A stretch of 64,000 bases of DNA from Coxiellaceae bacterium (GCA_029212925.1 JARGOB010000002.1:1-64000), one strand, 5' to 3'. Positions 37,079-47,400 are shown, counted from the first letter of the stretch. Translations and numbers: made by a program. Notes: a model not told the origin generated them from the sequence alone.

Positions 37079-37540
37079 ATGAAACGATTCATCTCAACCC
37101 TTACATTCTTAACGCTATTGTCCAGTTTATTGGCATCAACAGCATTCGCCTGCCACAACACCAGCAGTGGCTATTTAAAACCAGGCCAAACCATTGATCT
37201 CTATGTCAGTGATTGCTGTGGCGCCACCAATGCTAATTTAATTTATGTCGCCTTCAAGGGCGAAGGCAAAGCAGGTTATGGCGGCGTACACGGCCAAGGC
37301 TGTGGCAAGCATCCGCAATATTTATCCGTACCAGCCAACGGTGTCAGCAAGTATTCACAGGGCACCACTACTTGTGATGGCTTTCCCATCTTTGGCACAA
37401 AGGTTGAAGTGACAGCAATTGGTGCCCCAATGGAATATGGCGCTTCATGCGTCTGTAATCCGGACGTCGGCATATGCAGCAGCAGCTCACAAGATTTAGC
37501 TATAGCGCTACGAGTCATTTCTGAGCTGCTTGGCGAATAA
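37079..37540 (+). CDS. small secreted Cys-rich protein, paralog of preceding
   Basis: 153 residues with a clear signal peptide (1-22, TAFA cleavage) and ten Cys in the mature part, including SDCC and CVC. ATG after AAAGGAC, 24 nt behind its paralog: an operon. Export and disulfide bonding suggest a periplasmic or surface role; no family recognised. Confidence 0.65.
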   Translation: MKRFISTLTFLTLLSSLLASTAFACHNTSSGYLKPGQTIDLYVSDCCGATNANLIYVAFKGEGKAGYGGVHGQGCGKHPQYLSVPANGVSKYSQGTTTCDGFPIFGTKVEVTAIGAPMEYGASCVCNPDVGICSSSSQDLAIALRVISELLGE

Positions 37541-37703
37541 TACCTAGCAAAGCGAAGCAAGCCCCTCGCAATAACATAGCTGATAACATCACACACCCAT
37601 TGTCTCCATTTTGGAAACAATGTTATTCCTATAATCCCCTCTTTCCACTCGATTAATTCCTCTACGCTACCGAGGTCTATTAATCTTTTGTGGAGAAAAT
37701 ATT

Positions 37704-40586
37704 ATGAGCAGAAAAGGTGGCAAGAAAGCCCACGGCGATTATGAACTACTGAGTGATGCCGAGCCCAGTCGCACACGCCCAGCTGCATCGGCACCACTCG
37801 CACCGCGCAGCAGCCTGAGGGAATCCAAGCATGGCGACGGCATTGTACGCGAGCAAGTGGGCGAAACCTGGCCGGCTGATTTGATCAAACCAAGCGCCGC
37901 TTTATTATCAACACCGCAATACCAAGGTGGCGAAGGCTTCAGAGACATGTATCAAGCACTGTATAGTAAAGCCGTCAGCAAAACCGGTGGCACCTCGATG
38001 ATCTGGGACGAAATCGTGCGCCAAGGTGAGCTGGGTTACTTTATATCACGCGGCGGTGAGCTCCATCTCCTCGGCCCTGGACGTCATTGGACCGGCCTAT
38101 TCTCCACTGACAGCAAATGTAAAAAAGTATCATTAAGCACGGATGAAATTCATTTACCACCCGCCACACCTGGTGCACCAAGTCGCTTCCATATCGTACG
38201 CGTAAATCCTGGCGAAGTGGTTGCCTACCAATCAAGAGGTGTCGGCGGATTCTTAACAGCAGGCGTAGATACTGATGGACGATCGGTGCCAGGTTATCAC
38301 GTGATAGACAACGACCAAACGTTTCGTGTAACGCAACGCCATAACATCAACCAACAACGTGTAGTCGCACACTCCGGACCCAATTGGATTTTAAACGTAC
38401 CACCCGGAGAAGTATGCAAAGCCTATGTTGGCTCTAAACCGGTGCTGCTGTCCGAAGGCCAACATATTTTTAATAACGCTAATTTTCGCATCGGAGATAA
38501 TCCATTCGTATGCAACTCATCACGACACATTCAGCACGGTAATTTAAATATTATACGTTTATCACGTGGTGAAATGATGGCCGTTAAAGATGGTACCAAC
38601 TACCACCTCTTGGGAGCACAGCAATTACTGGATGAGGAAATACTCGAACAGAGTAATGCTGACATGCTCGATAAACGCGACCCAACTGAACCACTGGTCT
38701 ATAAAATAAACTCACCGTTGTTTCAGGTATTAAAGCTAAGCGGTGCCGGAGATCGCCCCGCCGTGTTCCGTACCAGCGACCCTTTAATACAGGCCGGCTC
38801 CTTAACCGTCGCGTATGTGCGCGAAGGCACCTTATTACGCACATGGAACAAAGGCAAGCCTGAATTTCTTGAAGCGCGCGATAAACCGTATGTGATTAAT
38901 GACCCCGCCATACGCTTAGCCAGCGAAACCGACCCCAATCCTGACTATCGCTACCCAGCCTTAGTGAGCAAAGGCGCTAATGTCATTCGACATGGCACTA
39001 AGTGCCGCATCTTTGTACCTGACGGCCAAGTATTCCTAGGACATATGCGCGGCCAAGCAGTGATCCTCGGTGCGCGTAAATTAATGAAAGATCGCGAAGG
39101 CCTATCGGATGTATTGGATCGCATTGATCCCAGTGAACTCATTGGCGAAGATGGCAGTTACATCATCGATGACCCCTCGTTTCGATTAATCGATGAAACA
39201 GCGCCCGCTGTGCATGGCATACCACCGTACCAACATAATGGACTCGTTGGCGAACATGATATCCAGCATGGTAACGTAACCATCATGCAAGTAAAGCCGG
39301 GTGAAGTCGCCGTCGTTAAAGATCGCGAAACGGACAAAAATATTATTTACCCAGCAGGCACACATCTCGTTGAATCACCGCAACAAACGTTAATTGGCAA
39401 ACTCGCTTGCAGTGAACAACAACTCGTCATGGACTTAGAAGAGTTAGATGCACAAACCAGTGATTTCCATAAGCTCATGATCAATGCATCGATTACTTAT
39501 CAAATCAATGATCCGAAACTTGCAGCGCAACAAACCAACTTACGCAACTCGCTACAAAAGCAGTGTCATGCGGCGCTGGGCAACTGCATTAGTAGCACCA
39601 AGCTCGAACACATGGGACGCGGTAATGTGCTGCATCATCTCGGTGAAGATGACAAAAAATCTGAAGAATCGAAAGATGAAGGCAATGAACAACCGGCGGA
39701 TGAATTTCACCGTGCGTTTGATAGCGCCAAAGCGATCCTATCCGAATCATTAGAGTCGATCGGTATTCACTTGGTGGGCATTAATATTCAGCAATGGCAC
39801 CCTGTCAATGAGCATGTCAGTGCAAGCTTGGAAGAAGCCAACTTAACCACGCTTACGGCCATGCGTGATGTCACCACCACCGAAGCGGCTGCACTAAAAC
39901 AAGCCGCAAAAGCCAAAGGTGATGCTGCCACCATGGTGGCAGCTGCTGAAGGTGAAGCACAAGCACGCCTTGCTGCGGCCAGTGCCGATAGCCAAGCAAA
40001 AGTGCAAGCGGCTGAAGCTCACCAAAAGGAACAACAAATACAAGCTGATGGTGTTTTAGCATTAGCACGCGCTCAAGCAGAAGCCGCATTGGTAGAAGCG
40101 AAAGCGCATGCCGAGGCAGCCAAACTAAGAGCCGAAGGTGAGCTCGCACTAGCCACAGCAGAAGCTAAAGGTATTGAGCTAAAAGGTTTGGCTGAAGCGG
40201 AAAACAGTAAACGCCAAATGGAAGCTTTATCACACGCACCGGCAGGGCATTGGGCGGTTGAAGCCGAGAAAGCACGTAGTCAGTTGTTTAGTCGAGCATC
40301 ACTGAATGTAACATCAGCCGAGTTTTCCAAACTGTGGATGTTAGCCGCCAGCAACCCGATAATGAATCAAATGCAACAACCAGTCGCTGGCATGCCCGGA
40401 CAGATGCCAGGTATGATACCAACCGGGTCGAGCATAGCAAGCATGGCAGTGGCTGCACCCCCGACATTGTTTAGACCACGATCACCTGCTGCTGCGCCAA
40501 GCTCACCCGTCGCCGCACCGAGCGCAACAGGGACAGCTGATCACACGGCAGAAAAAGAGAGGTCTCGAACAGCCGCTATAGGATAA
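37704..40586 (+). CDS. major vault protein-like / SPFH scaffold protein
   Basis: 960 residues with a layout like eukaryotic major vault protein. A disordered N-terminus (1-95) is followed by about six beta repeats of roughly 55-85 residues, each centred on a turn such as V-N-P-G-E-V (169), V-P-P-G-E-V (233), L-S-R-G-E-M (286), V-R-E-G-T (372), V-P-D-G-Q (438) and V-K-P-G-E-V (530). Next comes an SPFH/Band-7-like shoulder (about 570-720, INASITYQINDPKLAAQQ to ISLE-type end), then a long Ala/Glu/Gln-rich helix (about 720-840), like the vault cap helix, and a Pro/Met/Ala-rich tail. No signal peptide or membrane segment. A flotillin-like scaffold is the alternative reading. ATG follows GGAG. It may be a self-assembling cage or a membrane scaffold. 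Confidence 0.7.
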   Translation: MSRKGGKKAHGDYELLSDAEPSRTRPAASAPLAPRSSLRESKHGDGIVREQVGETWPADLIKPSAALLSTPQYQGGEGFRDMYQALYSKAVSKTGGTSMIWDEIVRQGELGYFISRGGELHLLGPGRHWTGLFSTDSKCKKVSLSTDEIHLPPATPGAPSRFHIVRVNPGEVVAYQSRGVGGFLTAGVDTDGRSVPGYHVIDNDQTFRVTQRHNINQQRVVAHSGPNWILNVPPGEVCKAYVGSKPVLLSEGQHIFNNANFRIGDNPFVCNSSRHIQHGNLNIIRLSRGEMMAVKDGTNYHLLGAQQLLDEEILEQSNADMLDKRDPTEPLVYKINSPLFQVLKLSGAGDRPAVFRTSDPLIQAGSLTVAYVREGTLLRTWNKGKPEFLEARDKPYVINDPAIRLASETDPNPDYRYPALVSKGANVIRHGTKCRIFVPDGQVFLGHMRGQAVILGARKLMKDREGLSDVLDRIDPSELIGEDGSYIIDDPSFRLIDETAPAVHGIPPYQHNGLVGEHDIQHGNVTIMQVKPGEVAVVKDRETDKNIIYPAGTHLVESPQQTLIGKLACSEQQLVMDLEELDAQTSDFHKLMINASITYQINDPKLAAQQTNLRNSLQKQCHAALGNCISSTKLEHMGRGNVLHHLGEDDKKSEESKDEGNEQPADEFHRAFDSAKAILSESLESIGIHLVGINIQQWHPVNEHVSASLEEANLTTLTAMRDVTTTEAAALKQAAKAKGDAATMVAAAEGEAQARLAAASADSQAKVQAAEAHQKEQQIQADGVLALARAQAEAALVEAKAHAEAAKLRAEGELALATAEAKGIELKGLAEAENSKRQMEALSHAPAGHWAVEAEKARSQLFSRASLNVTSAEFSKLWMLAASNPIMNQMQQPVAGMPGQMPGMIPTGSSIASMAVAAPPTLFRPRSPAAAPSSPVAAPSATGTADHTAEKERSRTAAIG

Positions 40587-40588
40587 CG

Positions 40589-40709
40589 CGGCACTGCATT
40601 ATCAAGGTGGACTGGGTTTCCATTTGACGGAAGTAAGGCGCAGGATCTACGATCCGAGCCATGAAGTAAAATGGATACGCTGTTCGCCTTGATAACCCGC
40701 CTAGTGCCG
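40589..40709. repeat. 121-bp imperfect long hairpin element
   Basis: Ends CGGCACT/AGTGCCG, then TTATCAAGG/CCTTGATAA, then TCCATTT.AC/GT.AAATGGA, centred on GGATC-TAC-GATCC. The arms pair along most of their length with small bulges. It lies in the convergent gap between the vault-like gene and DAHP synthase. It could be a miniature mobile element or a bidirectional terminator. A short open frame on the plus strand inside it is probably incidental. Confidence 0.75.
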
Positions 40710-40776
40710 ATGATGACCTTGTCAGGTTACTTCGTCGCAAACTCGTCGCCATAACATAGTGGATGACGGATCAAGA

Positions 40777-41961
40777 TCAAGCTACAACATGACGCCCCAC
40801 CAAGTGCGACACCAACAACTTCGACTGCTCGGGATTCAAGCGCGGATCCACTGGTGAATCATACGCGCGATCTAAATGATGCTCTTCCGCTACGGCGCCA
40901 CCACCAATGCATTCAGTCACCGCCTTATGCGTCATCTCTAAATGCAAACCATGCAATCGACAACCCATGCGCTGATGAATTTCCTCGGCTTGACTCAGCT
41001 CATCCATCATTTCCGCACAATGGCGCGTCTTCACACCGGTCGCGGTGGTAATGGTATTGCCATGCATCGGATCGCATAACCATAACACCGGCACATCCGT
41101 CGCCAATGCTGCATCAATTAGTTTTGGTAAACGTTCTGCAATACGGGATTGGCCTAAGCGATAAATCAAACTAAGCTTACCCGGTACTTTATTTGGGTTT
41201 AAAGTGTATAAAATATCTTGCAAGGCACGGTCGGTCAATGTCGGCCCCACCTTCACTGCCACAGGGTTGGCAATACCACGCGCATATTCAATATGTGCTG
41301 AATCCGGTTGCGCTGTGCGCATACCAATCCATGGAAAATGAGTCGATACATTATAGTGATGACCATCATCCGCTTGACGTGTTAATGCTTGCTCGAAATC
41401 CAGGTGTAATGCTTCATGGCTCGTGATCAATGATGGCCAGTGTGAGGCTTCAATTAATCGCAAACAGCGCGTTGCCATATCATAAGCAGTCAGCAAACGC
41501 ATCGGGTCTAATTGACGCGCAGTCGCACTCGGCGCTGCATCATTAATCATGTCACCACGGTAACGCGGGATAGCCGCTTCATTAACACGCTCTAATAATT
41601 CACTGCGCGGTTTAGCAAACTGGCCAGCAATACGGCCCACCGACAGCACCTGACACTGCATTTTTTCCGATAAGTAATCACTCAAATCAGTGAGCAACTG
41701 CACTTGCGCATTAACATGATGACTGCTGATATCCAAAAAGCATTCGGCGCAATCACCGCCTTGCAATACAAAACCATCACCAGCATACACTTGCCGTAAC
41801 TGCTGATTAAGTTTTTGAATCGATGCAATCGATACCAACGGCTGATACTGCGCCAACTGCTTTAATACGGCTTGCAGCTCAATCAGCGCCATCTCACTGT
41901 ATTGGATCGGTTGAAAATTTTCATACTGTTGCCATGACGACAACGACCATTGTTTTATCAT
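40777..41961 (-). CDS. class II DAHP synthase
   Basis: Condenses phosphoenolpyruvate and erythrose-4-phosphate at the start of the shikimate pathway. 394 residues, shorter than the plant/mycobacterial type (about 450 or more). Family motifs: LQGGDCAECF (about 62-71, with the metal-binding Cys), VGRIAGQFAKPRS (about 107-119), WLCDPMHGNT with the metal His (about 295-304), and E/D residues in GGAVAEEHHL and YDSPVDPRLN near the end. It is not homologous to AroF/G/H of E. coli. The downstream-oriented 192-residue gene ends 9 nt upstream of it. Confidence 0.93.
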   Translation of the reverse strand: MIKQWSLSSWQQYENFQPIQYSEMALIELQAVLKQLAQYQPLVSIASIQKLNQQLRQVYAGDGFVLQGGDCAECFLDISSHHVNAQVQLLTDLSDYLSEKMQCQVLSVGRIAGQFAKPRSELLERVNEAAIPRYRGDMINDAAPSATARQLDPMRLLTAYDMATRCLRLIEASHWPSLITSHEALHLDFEQALTRQADDGHHYNVSTHFPWIGMRTAQPDSAHIEYARGIANPVAVKVGPTLTDRALQDILYTLNPNKVPGKLSLIYRLGQSRIAERLPKLIDAALATDVPVLWLCDPMHGNTITTATGVKTRHCAEMMDELSQAEEIHQRMGCRLHGLHLEMTHKAVTECIGGGAVAEEHHLDRAYDSPVDPRLNPEQSKLLVSHLVGRHVVA

Positions 41962-41969
41962 GGGAGCAA

Positions 41970-42548
41970 TTATGCGACGCGATCGACCTGAGCGTCAAGC
42001 AAGTTACGGCCTTGCTGTTGCAACAATTGCTTAAAGTTGAGTACTAATGAGGTGAAGCGATCCGCATGTACGTGTTGCTGATGGCGTAATAGCTCAAGAT
42101 AGCGCTGGCAAGTTTCTAACTCAGCATATTTAGCAATCACTTGATTGCAATGCTGCAATCGGCTCACCATCTCATCCGTGACCTCTTCGTGCTCAACCGA
42201 CAACAACTGCACAGCATACAGGAAGCTATTTGAGCTAAATTGCGACACATGAACCACACGACCGTTATCAACCGCATATTGATCAACAAAATCTTTTAAA
42301 CATTTACAGAACTGATCAACTCCTGAGTAGCTATAGTAGCTACCATCGCGCTGATTACGCTGGGTCGTTTCTTCTTTAATAATGCCCTGGGCAATCTGGA
42401 AGAACTCAAATTCAGTAGTGGAGTCGAGCTTCACTTTCAGCCTAAGATTATCGAGCTTTTTCATACGCTCAAACTGCGGCAACGATTTACGCAATATAGT
42501 GCGGTACTCGCCGATCATTTGGTATACTTTTCTTGAAAACTCACTCAT
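41970..42548 (-). CDS. unknown helical protein behind a PmrA-like promoter
   Basis: A 192-residue soluble, helix-rich protein, Gln/Leu-rich at the C-terminus, with no recognised domain, signal peptide or membrane segment. A PmrA-box-like promoter with -10 TAAAAT lies 57-89 bp upstream, the same arrangement as at the giant gene and the phosphatase gene, which makes it an effector candidate. It lies 9 nt upstream of the DAHP synthase gene and may drive its transcription. Confidence 0.55.
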   Translation of the reverse strand: MSEFSRKVYQMIGEYRTILRKSLPQFERMKKLDNLRLKVKLDSTTEFEFFQIAQGIIKEETTQRNQRDGSYYSYSGVDQFCKCLKDFVDQYAVDNGRVVHVSQFSSNSFLYAVQLLSVEHEEVTDEMVSRLQHCNQVIAKYAELETCQRYLELLRHQQHVHADRFTSLVLNFKQLLQQQGRNLLDAQVDRVA

Positions 42549-42604
42549 ATAATCAATAACTTGTTATTTTATGTACAGTTCAATAGTGTTTTTTGTAATA
42601 CTTA

Positions 42605-42637
42605 ATTTTAAGCGATAATACTTAACGGAGTATTAAA
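42605..42637 (-). promoter_or_regulatory. PmrA-box-like promoter of the 192-residue gene
   Basis: Reading the minus strand: TTAAT (from 42636) and TTAAG (from 42625) are 11 bp apart, with -10 TAAAAT at 42610-42605, 26 nt from the first half-site. The -10 hexamer and all distances equal those of the promoter of the giant gene. The surrounding gap 42549-42799 is very AT-rich. Confidence 0.65.
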
Positions 42638-42799
42638 TTGCCATAAAAAATTGATTTTATTAATAGATAAAAATAGATAGCATCAATAGTTAAACAAACA
42701 CGCCTGCGCTGGAATTCCAATATTTGCTTACTATAATGCAGTGTAATTGGATTATTTTTGAACTGATTACAGGTCTTTCAACGCAAAGGAAACGGAAAA

Positions 42800-43519
42800 A
42801 TGAAGCGAATAACCCCCTTATTGACCTCTGCTTTAGCTGTTTTAGCCCTCGCTGCGGTCAGCAGCGTACAAGCCAAACCAGTCAACACCAACACCAAACA
42901 CTACGGAAAACACCTATGCCCTGAAAAAGGCTATGACTGCATACGCGTTAACCGTGGTGACACCTGGCGCAAGCTGTTTCCCAACCCCAGAGAGCGTGAT
43001 CTCGTCATGCGCTTAAACCGCACCAACCAAGGCATACACAATCGCCCCTGGATCGTAGTGCCAGCCAATATATCAAGTGTTGATATCATGGATGTGAGCC
43101 CTTTCCCTGACCATATCGAAAATACCGGAGAGCGCACCATCGTAGTTAGCCTTAAAAAACAAGCATTTGGCGCTTATAACAAGCATGGTTATTTAGTGCA
43201 TTGGGGCCCCATTTCAGGTGCTAAAGGTTATTGCCCTGATATTGGCAAAAAATGCGAAACCATCACCGGCAGCTTTAAATTTGTACGTAAAGACGGCCCA
43301 CGCTGTTTCTCGAAGAAATTCCCTGTCGGTAAAGGCGGTTCACCGATGCCCTACTGCATGTTCTTCTACCGCGGTTTTGCCATGCACGGCTCGACCCTAC
43401 CCGGCTATCATGCCAGCCACGGCTGTGTACGGATGTTCTTTGAAGATGCCGAATGGCTAAATAAAGGCTTTATCCGTACCGGTGCACACGGCACACGGAT
43501 AGTGGTTACCAAAACATAG
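42800..43519 (+). CDS. L,D-transpeptidase, YkuD family
   Basis: A periplasmic enzyme that makes 3-3 cross-links in peptidoglycan or attaches proteins to it. 239 residues with a signal peptide (1-25, VQA cleavage), a LysM-like stretch (about 48-90), and a YkuD catalytic domain (about 112-238) with H196G and S206HGCVR211, so Cys209 is the nucleophile. Extra Cys pairs (C145, C152, C169, C186) may form disulfides. ATG after AAAGGAAACGG. Confidence 0.9.
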   Translation: MKRITPLLTSALAVLALAAVSSVQAKPVNTNTKHYGKHLCPEKGYDCIRVNRGDTWRKLFPNPRERDLVMRLNRTNQGIHNRPWIVVPANISSVDIMDVSPFPDHIENTGERTIVVSLKKQAFGAYNKHGYLVHWGPISGAKGYCPDIGKKCETITGSFKFVRKDGPRCFSKKFPVGKGGSPMPYCMFFYRGFAMHGSTLPGYHASHGCVRMFFEDAEWLNKGFIRTGAHGTRIVVTKT

Positions 43520-43530
43520 CGTATTTTTTA

Positions 43531-43561
43531 CTGTCACCCCGGGCAACGACCCGGGGTCCAG
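43531..43561. repeat. dispersed palindromic repeat, variant copy
   Basis: CTGTCACCCCGG..CCGGGGTCCAG with CCCCGG/CCGGGG changed on both arms, so pairing is kept. It lies just behind the L,D-transpeptidase stop codon and may work as a transcript-end hairpin. Confidence 0.85.
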
Positions 43562-43613
43562 TATAACAAAGCACACCGGCACACCCTCCATCTATGTTAC
43601 AATCCCCGCCATT

Positions 43614-44459
43614 ATGAAAGCCAAACTTCGCGCCATTTCACAATTAATCCGTTTCGATAAACCAATCGGCAGCCTGCTATTACTGTGGCCAACGCTATGG
43701 GCATTATGGCTAGCGGCCGATGGCATGCCGCCGTGGCCGATACTGGTCATCTTTATTGCCGGTGTATTTGTAACGCGCTCCGCCGGTTGTGTCATCAACG
43801 ACTTATGGGATCGCAACTTTGACGGCAAGGTCAAACGCACGGCCACGCGACCACTTGCTAGCGGCGCCTTGTCGGTTCGAGCAGCATTGATGGTGTTATT
43901 GGTATTAGCCTGTTGCGCCTTAGCACTGGTGTTATGCCTCAACGCATTAACCATTAAACTCGCATTTGTCGGCGTGCTATTAACCGCACTGTACCCGGCA
44001 TGCAAACGCTTTTTACGTTTACCGCAATTGGTGTTGGGACTGACCTTTAATTGGGGTGTGATTATGGCGTTTGCCGCCGTGCAAAATCAGGTGCCACTCA
44101 CCGCCTGGTGGTTATATGCCATCGTCAATGTCTGGACCATGGTCTACGACACCCAGTATGCGATGGTCGATCGCGATGATGATATTAAACTCGGCTTGCA
44201 TTCCAGTGCAATCCTATTCGCCAGTTATGACCGCGTGATTATTGCCAGTTTACAAATGGTGGTGATCGCCGGGCTCACCTCACTGGCTATTGATCGTGCG
44301 ACACATTGGCCCATGTATTTATCGTTAACGATTGCCGCTGGTTTATTTGTGTATCAACAAACACTCACGTGGCAACAACAACGCGAGCATTGCTTTAAGG
44401 CATTTCTGAATAATCAGTGGGTCGGCTTGATCATATGGCTTGGCTGGGTATTTAGCTAA
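43614..44459 (+). CDS. ubiA: 4-hydroxybenzoate octaprenyltransferase
   Basis: Attaches the polyprenyl tail to 4-hydroxybenzoate in ubiquinone synthesis at the inner membrane. 281 residues, family length. First Asp motif N62DLWDRNFDGKVKRT (D63, D66, D70); second motif YDTQYAMVDRDDDIKLG (about 179-195). Eight or nine membrane segments. It converges on the giant gene with a 4-nt overlap (44456-44459). Confidence 0.95.
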   Translation: MKAKLRAISQLIRFDKPIGSLLLLWPTLWALWLAADGMPPWPILVIFIAGVFVTRSAGCVINDLWDRNFDGKVKRTATRPLASGALSVRAALMVLLVLACCALALVLCLNALTIKLAFVGVLLTALYPACKRFLRLPQLVLGLTFNWGVIMAFAAVQNQVPLTAWWLYAIVNVWTMVYDTQYAMVDRDDDIKLGLHSSAILFASYDRVIIASLQMVVIAGLTSLAIDRATHWPMYLSLTIAAGLFVYQQTLTWQQQREHCFKAFLNNQWVGLIIWLGWVFS

Positions 44460-47400
44460 GGAGTTGGCCCAGCAGCCGCTGCACCATCCGGTGGCGGTGG
44501 AGCTGCACGCCCACCAGCAGGCGGCTGCGCACCGCCGTTAGCCGCTGCTTGTTGCTGTTGCGCTTGTTGAAGTGTTTGCACTAAAAACGGCAAACGTTCA
44601 GCTTCCGGTTTAGCCATTAGCTGTGCACAAAACGGTGGATTAGCCTGCAGCTGCTGCACAAGCTGCGGCTTCATTGCCGGATTCAGGCGTTGCGCCTGTA
44701 ACTGCGCATCAGTTAAACCATTTGCCCACCCAACAGCCTGAGTTACTGCAGCCGCGTTATCCGTCTTAGACTCTTTAGACTCACCAGGCTTAGGTTTTGG
44801 TTTTTTCGAAGGGTCTTCAGCGAAATGCAGTTTGCCTTTGCCAACCACCATATCTTCATTCGCAATATGAAACGCTTCCAATGCATCTTGCAGTATTTTT
44901 TGCGCTGCTGGCTCTGACAAACCACAGTTGTCACCAAAAATATCTTTAGCCTTAAACGCTTTAATATCGATACCAACAGCATGCATTTTACCGTCGTTAT
45001 CTTTGCGATAAAATTCACGTGCTAGCATTGCCGCATAGATGCGTGCCTTAGCAGTATTATTAGCACCGCCGGTGCCCAACTCAGCAAGCTTAAACGTAAC
45101 ACCACCATCTGTGCCCACACTGCGCATCACACTTAATCCCGATTGAGTGGAGTGCACCGGTGGTTCAAAATACAACGTATTTACCGTACAACGATCAACG
45201 TTTAAACGAAAACCTGTCGGTAAAGTTTCATTCCAAAAAATATTTTTATCTTTATGATCTTCAGGGTAATGCTCATAACCTTCGCGTGACTCACTGCCAC
45301 CGACAAGATTATCAACAAACATTGCTTTCAAGTCAGCCGTCAATTCACCATTATCATCAAGAAAACGTAAAGACATACGATACTTGTCTATCACTTGCTG
45401 ACGTAAACTATGCTCTTCAGATAAAGCGTGATCGGCATCGGTACGACGACGTAATGCGTCTAGATCTTCCGCATCAGCAATGTCTTCATCAGGTACTTGT
45501 TGTGTAGCATCTAAACCACCAGCGGCATCCGCTGCGTCATGACGCATTTGTTGCAACAGTTGATGACGATAAGCTTCAGTGCCTGGACGTGGATCGATAC
45601 CATCATAAACGTCAGCTGGACGGCCCGCTTGCTGCGTGCGTAATTGCGCTAAGCGTTCTGCCGCTGTGGTTTGTTCAGGCGCAGGCACCAGCAATAATTT
45701 CAACTCTGGGTTAGCATCTGCAGCAGTAACATATGCAGCTAAAAGCGCATCGCTGTTAGCACTAATATCAATTGCTCCACCCGCATCCAGTTGATCACAA
45801 GCCGCCCGTAAAACAGTTGTGATATGTTCCTGCGCAGCGTCATTCAAGGTTACACCAACGTGTCGTGCCATTTGCGTCAGCATCACCGCACGTATAATAG
45901 ATGCGCGTGCCGCAGCATGATCAGCACCATGGGCACCTTGGCCATCTAAACGTGCCAATAAAACATGTGGCTGAATGTCAGCAGCTAACGCTGGCGGCGC
46001 ATAGGGCGCCAACAAGTCTTGGGCAAACATTCGAGTTAAGCGTTGATCAATTTGATCAGCTGGTGTCATAGCCTCACCCGGTGCTGCCAACATACGCGCC
46101 AAACTAGCATCCGGTATCGGTATAACACTCTTGATTTCTGTTGACGATCCCGGTGCACCGGCAGGCACAGGCAATGGAGTAGCAACAAAAGCATTCCATG
46201 CTGCATCATCATGCGCGACACCTAAGCGTCGGCCAGCGATTAAAGTGGCATCATAAGCAATCGCTTGACCAACAATACCTTGCCACTGACCAACCACGTC
46301 ATTCGCTTCAGCATAAGATGGTGACGCCGCATCAGCCGCAGCTGAAAGTGTTTCAGCTGTGGGAAAATCAAATCGCGTAATACCAAACTGCTGCATATAC
46401 TGCAGCACTTGCATACGCAGCAAATCTAACTGCTCAGGTTCCATGCCTGGATATTGCTGACTCAGCAATGTATCCAGTGCCTTGTGCTGCATAATGTGTT
46501 TTGCTACTTGCTGCTGCAAGTACGCCTGCAAACGCGGATGACGTGGGGCTGCTGCTGTTGGTGCAGGCACGCTTTCTGTTAATGCTCTGTATGCTGTATG
46601 CAGAACCACATACGCAGGGAATCTTTTATCATCATCTGGCGCATTAATATAAGCTGCCAAGGCTTGCTTATAGGTGGCTAATTGCGCTTGCGATTGCACG
46701 GGGTAAATACCATGTTTTTGCTGCACCACAATACGTAACATTTGCTGCACGACTATTTGAAATTCATCACGCGATGATCCAGCAGATGGGCTACCCATAT
46801 AAGCCAATGCATTTAAATTAATATCTGCGCCACAAAAATTTTGCACGCGCTCTAAATAGTCCTCGCGATCAGCTTCAGCTAACTGAAAGCCAACACAAAC
46901 ATCATTACCCGGCTTACTGAGCATTTGCCACCATATATCAGCGTTAGTCGCTGCCTCTGGCATACCAGAAGCATGCGCTAAATGCTCAGCGTTACTGACC
47001 TCACTACCAGCAGTAGTTGTAGCCACAAACGTTGGTCGTACTGCTATGTCCTTCACAAGATGAGGATCAGGAATAGGTTTAAATGCTATTTCTTCTTGAC
47101 CTGCCGTGATGCCCGCCTGTCTAACTATAACCTGCGAACGTTGTTGGTACTGCGCCACCGTGGTATCGTCCAGCGTTTCAGCCGGCTGAGTGGCATTGTA
47201 ATAATCACGAGCCGATAAAATCATATCGCATAAGGGTGCATTATTCGCATCACCTAAGTGAGGCTGAATTGCTGCTGCATTACCTTCTGACCAGCAATCT
47301 AGCGCCGGTAATGGACGAGTGTGAGCATTTAGAAAAGCTGCAAGCTGCGTGCGTAGACGACGCCTGTCCTCACCACCTGCATCACGAGACAATCCACTTT

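Noticed and set aside
40617-40701. Short plus-strand frame in the gap after the vault-like gene, first suspected as a gene remnant
   Set aside because: The whole stretch is explained by a long inverted repeat, and the peptide matches no family I know.
44743-45018. 91-residue basic frame overlapping the giant gene
   Set aside because: It is an alternative frame of a clearly coding region, Lys-rich from shifted codons, without a start signal. The same applies to the many other short frames under long genes.
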